A stretch of DNA of 48,279 bases from Bacteroidota bacterium (lineage in GTDB: Bacteria > Bacteroidota > Bacteroidia > Flavobacteriales > Flavobacteriaceae), in contig CANFJB010000007.1 of assembly GCA_947447375.1 (NCBI GenBank), forward strand, positions 1 to 48,279, in the 5' to 3' direction. Within the stretch, counting starts at the first letter, position 1. Each line of letters starts with the position of its first letter. The position numbers and the translations under genes were made by a program. The notes beneath the pieces are model-generated. The model was not told where the DNA came from, searched no databases, and worked only from the letters and a program-made list of their open reading frames with translations. This document shows positions 45,282 through 48,279 of the stretch, one piece after another.

Positions 45282-45309
45282 TTTGCTTAAAGTGAATTAG
45301 TTAAGCGAA
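45282..45309. promoter_or_regulatory. Inverted repeat in the HxlR-GH127 gap
   Basis: TTTGCTTAA and TTAAGCGAA match at eight of nine paired positions, spaced by 11 bp. It could be a second operator, or a structure at the 3' end of the GH127 message. The 171-bp gap holds no gene. Confidence 0.35.
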
Positions 45310-45324
45310 TAGCATTTAGTTTTA

Positions 45325-47244
45325 CTAAAAACTAACCTGTCTTAATATCGTTTTTCCAAAAGGAACAAGTTCAATGACTTCAATTTGATTGTTCGACTTG
45401 TTTTTTGCTTTAATTTCTATTTTTCCATTTTCATATTTCGCTTGATTGTCAAAAATAAATTGATAGCTACTTTTATCTTTAGAAACATAGAATAAATCAT
45501 CAAAATTGGTTAAATATGATTTTCCTTTTTGTTCAATTGATTCAAATGATTTGGCATATAATAATGGCCCATAACTAAAATATTTCTCCTTATTTCCATC
45601 TTCTTTTATTTGAATTTCCGTTTGAAACTCAATTTGGATTTTATCTTCTTTACCTATTTTTCTATCAAATACTAAAAACTCATTATCAATAGTATAACTT
45701 TCATTAGTTAGCACTTTAGTTGCCCAAGATGGTTTTCTAATTTTGATAATAAATTGAGTATATTTTGGATTTGAAATCTTGTAAATAAATTTATTTTGGT
45801 AAGGATATTCTGTAATCGTTTCGATTTTAACCAATTGATTTTGAATTTTAGTTTCAAGAATATTTGGCGTCAATAAAACATTTACCAAAACATTATCATT
45901 TTCTTTCAACCAAGATTTTTCTATGAAATAAGGCGTAATTCTTCCTGCATTCGGGTTGCAACAAACTGCAACATCCTGGTGTGCTGGAGAATATTTATAC
46001 CTAGTTTGTTTCCGGTTGGTTTCTACTTCACCGTTTTTTGTACCGTCCATTCCAAATGAATTGTCAGTTTTTAAATACGCAATACAAGAATGATCAGGAT
46101 TTCTTGATCCTTGCGCCGCATTATAAAAAATAGTTTCTACCATTTCTGCAGATTTACCGGTTCCTTGTTTTTGAAATAATACCGAATAGCTGTCCAATAA
46201 TTCATGCAAAGAGCAATACTCATAACCGGTATGTGTTGCGTTAGCTGTTCTTTGGGCAATCCATTCATCACCAATTGCACCTCCAGTTAATGTGGTAGAT
46301 TTTTCAATTCTTTGAATGTAAATTTGAAGCGCTTTTTGTAATTCGACATCATTTGATGCATAAGCAGCTACTATTAGTGGTCGTAAGTGCTCATAAGTAT
46401 GAACGCCGTGGGATTGTAATTTGTAGTTAGGATTCAAGATATTCTCTAATTGAACGTCTTTTTCAGATTGATACGTTTTGCAAAAGTCTCTATATAAAAA
46501 TAGGGCATAATCGGTATATTTTGTATCACCTGTGATTTGGTACATTTTATCCAATACATCGGTAAAGGTCAAACCGTGGGAAACACCACCATTAAATTCC
46601 TTACCAGACGAATAAGGACTTGAACTATTTATAGGATAATTGGCCATTACATTATCAACTGCTCGCTCAATAGCCTTCCATAATTTGGCATCTTTAGAAT
46701 ATTCATAGTAGGCCAGCAAACCTCTGTACATTGTTGTTTTCGACCAAAGTTCTCCGTTTTCTGAATTGAAATTGTATCGCAATTCTTTATCGTAAATCCC
46801 GATATAACCATCTTCATCTTGCGATTTAAGAATTCTTTGAATGTAATTATCTACTTTTTCTAATCCTTTTTTGTCGTTTAATAAAATTACATTTCTGATA
46901 TAACCGTCCCACCAATTGGATTGTGTTTCGCTATTCCACCATTTGTATTGTTCCGATCCTTCTGTATCGCCTTCTTTATTATTTCCTAAATCTTTCAATT
47001 TGCTGTTTTTGTGAAGTCTTCCCGAACTATAAATTGGATCATTGATTAATTCAGGGACCAATTTATCTAGATTTCCTACAAAACCATCTACATCTTTTTG
47101 CATTTGTACTTTAAGCCAACCTGAAGGTTTTATACTACCAAACGGAAGAATTTGATATTTTTCTACGACTTTATTTTGATTCTTTTCTTGTGAATTCACA
47201 GAGAAAGAAAATAGTAATAATAAGGCTAGGAATATTTTTTTCAT
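45325..47244 (-). CDS. GH127 beta-L-arabinofuranosidase-like protein
   Basis: A 639-residue secreted protein with a signal peptide (to FSVNSQ, about 19) and an alpha/alpha-toroid plus beta-sandwich domain of the GH127/DUF1680 family. The zinc-dependent active site is intact: E342 and C344 in GYEYCSLHE, and C428/C429 in AVCCNPNAG, matching Glu338, Cys340, Cys417 and Cys418 of the Bifidobacterium enzyme. It should release beta-L-arabinofuranose or a related sugar from arabinan or glycoprotein chains. It is 8 bp after the GH92 gene on the same strand, so the two glycosidases form an operon. Confidence 0.92.
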   Translation of the reverse strand: MKKIFLALLLLFSFSVNSQEKNQNKVVEKYQILPFGSIKPSGWLKVQMQKDVDGFVGNLDKLVPELINDPIYSSGRLHKNSKLKDLGNNKEGDTEGSEQYKWWNSETQSNWWDGYIRNVILLNDKKGLEKVDNYIQRILKSQDEDGYIGIYDKELRYNFNSENGELWSKTTMYRGLLAYYEYSKDAKLWKAIERAVDNVMANYPINSSSPYSSGKEFNGGVSHGLTFTDVLDKMYQITGDTKYTDYALFLYRDFCKTYQSEKDVQLENILNPNYKLQSHGVHTYEHLRPLIVAAYASNDVELQKALQIYIQRIEKSTTLTGGAIGDEWIAQRTANATHTGYEYCSLHELLDSYSVLFQKQGTGKSAEMVETIFYNAAQGSRNPDHSCIAYLKTDNSFGMDGTKNGEVETNRKQTRYKYSPAHQDVAVCCNPNAGRITPYFIEKSWLKENDNVLVNVLLTPNILETKIQNQLVKIETITEYPYQNKFIYKISNPKYTQFIIKIRKPSWATKVLTNESYTIDNEFLVFDRKIGKEDKIQIEFQTEIQIKEDGNKEKYFSYGPLLYAKSFESIEQKGKSYLTNFDDLFYVSKDKSSYQFIFDNQAKYENGKIEIKAKNKSNNQIEVIELVPFGKTILRQVSF

Positions 47245-47252
47245 AAATGTGT

Positions 47253-48279
47253 TTATTTATTAGTCATTTGGAAATTTAAATTACCACCAGACATTATTTC
47301 AGAATATTTGATAAAAGGTCTTTTTAAAAGAGAATTGTTAAGTTTTGGATTTTCTTGATAATTATTATTTGAAGAAAAATTCAAAGCTTCAATTGTAAAA
47401 GTTTTATTATTTTTCAAATGTAGATTCGCCTTTTTAAATTGGGGAACTCCAAGTACAAATTCACCATTCGCTGGATTTACTGGGTAAAAACCAAGTGAAG
47501 ATAATATATACCAAGCCGACATTTGACCACAATCGTCGTTTCCAATCATACCATCAGGCGTATTATTTTGAAATTTTTTAATGATTTTATGAATGTATTT
47601 TTGTCCGATTTTAGGGGTTTCAGAATAAGCATACAAATACACAATATGATGACTTGGTTCGTTTCCATGAGCATATTGCCCGATCATGGCTTCCTGTCCT
47701 AAAAATTTATTTGGATTTTTGCTTTCAATTGTAAAGAAATCATTTAGTTTTTTGGTAAATGATGATGTCCCTCCAAGTAGTCTTTTCATTCCTTCAATAT
47801 CATATTGTGCTGGCGTCCAAAAATATTGCCAAGCATTGGCTTCTGTATAATCACCCGGATTATTCATTGGAGAGGTAGCTGTTAATGGATCAAATGGAGT
47901 TCTCCAATTTGCATTAGTATCTTTTCCTCGAAATAACTTTGTTTCAGTATCAAATAAATTTTTGTAGAAATTGGCTCTTTTGGTGAAAATGGAATAGGTT
48001 TCTTTATCGTTCAATTTTTCAGCCATTTTTGCCACGCACCAATCATCATAACCGCTTTCTAAAGTTCTAGAAACGGCTTCGTTATCTAATTTATCAAAGG
48101 GATAATAACCGTATTGATTGTACAATTCCCAATCAGAATTAAAATGACTTTTTGTTGATGTTTCTACCATCGCTTTAAGCGCTTCCTTTTTATTAAATCC
48201 TTGAAATCCGTTTTGGTAAGCCGATAAAATCATTGGAATAGAATGGTTGCCTATCATACAATAATTGTCTTGTCCCCAA
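47253..48279 (-). CDS. GH92 family alpha-mannosidase-like protein, partial (5' end beyond the window)
   Basis: The C-terminal 342 codons of a GH92 exo-alpha-mannosidase-like enzyme. The frame continues beyond the first Met at 48257 as WGQDNYC up to the window edge, so the start lies outside. Recognisable motifs are CMIGNHSIPMIL, TEANAWQYFW, LGQEAMIGQYAHGNEPSHH and GMIGNDDCGQMSAWYILSSLGFYPVNP; the acidic and aromatic residues in the last two belong to the Ca2+-dependent active-site region. GH92 enzymes trim alpha-mannosides, for example N-glycans or mannan. The downstream GH127 gene suggests joint breakdown of a mixed glycan. Confidence 0.9.
   Translation of the reverse strand, partial: WGQDNYCMIGNHSIPMILSAYQNGFQGFNKKEALKAMVETSTKSHFNSDWELYNQYGYYPFDKLDNEAVSRTLESGYDDWCVAKMAEKLNDKETYSIFTKRANFYKNLFDTETKLFRGKDTNANWRTPFDPLTATSPMNNPGDYTEANAWQYFWTPAQYDIEGMKRLLGGTSSFTKKLNDFFTIESKNPNKFLGQEAMIGQYAHGNEPSHHIVYLYAYSETPKIGQKYIHKIIKKFQNNTPDGMIGNDDCGQMSAWYILSSLGFYPVNPANGEFVLGVPQFKKANLHLKNNKTFTIEALNFSSNNNYQENPKLNNSLLKRPFIKYSEIMSGGNLNFQMTNK

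Overview
The window is chromosomal DNA of a member of the Bacteroidota, almost certainly a Flavobacteriaceae close to Flavobacterium. It is AT-rich, has two proteins with type IX secretion (T9SS) C-terminal sorting domains, shows a recurring TAnnTTTG promoter -7 element, has few Shine-Dalgarno sequences, and carries family-typical genes such as a TamB-domain protein, a Bacteroidota LptD, BshA, a fused E1 alpha/beta dehydrogenase and GH92/GH127 hydrolases. No tRNA, rRNA, CRISPR array, insertion sequence or phage gene is visible.

Layout. (1) 1-6067 is an accessory locus. A 1300-residue T9SS surface protein and a 65-residue membrane-anchored partner form a two-gene unit, followed divergently by a VanX/DdpX-like D-Ala-D-Ala dipeptidase lipoprotein. 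The locus is bracketed by two intergenic repeat regions (1-458 and about 5590-6067) made of degenerate 8-bp 'words' kept in strict phase, mixed with decamer and heptamer modules. (2) 6068-10253 (minus) is a five-gene operon: tsaD, rsmE, a DUF4159 protein, a PG_1098-type methyltransferase and a small secreted protein. (3) 10387-14880 is a TamB-like giant whose N-terminal membrane anchor has no conventional start codon. (4) 15039-18005 holds pfkA, gap and an N-acetylglucosamine-kinase-like gene. (5) 18078-21178 (minus) is lptD-ridA. (6) 21262-30817 (plus) is a long co-directional run: cell-wall amidase, MlaD, membrane Fe-S protein, HAD-like protein, CCG-domain Fe-S protein, a conserved unknown, a GH3/serine-hydrolase fusion, and bshA. 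(7) 30828-32176 (minus) has an outer-membrane barrel and a lipoprotein. (8) 32294-35776 has aroC, a dicarboxylate/amino-acid symporter and a second T9SS protein. (9) 35828-41485 has mutS2-DCC thioredoxin-like (minus), ung (plus), then uridine-phosphorylase-like, SUI1 and an IPNS-like dioxygenase (minus). (10) 41654-48279 has a polysaccharide deacetylase, fused 2-oxoacid dehydrogenase E1, an HxlR regulator, and a GH127-GH92 glycosidase pair cut by the right edge.

How the genes fit together. Most are housekeeping: glycolysis, tRNA/rRNA modification, envelope biogenesis (TamB, LptD, MlaD), aromatic synthesis and DNA repair. Envelope and peptidoglycan turnover recurs through the window (DdpX-like dipeptidase, amidase, NagZ-like GH3 fused to a beta-lactamase fold, GlcNAc-kinase-like). 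The most unusual signals are the phased 8-bp word arrays flanking the T9SS/DdpX locus and the apparent AUC start of the tamB gene.
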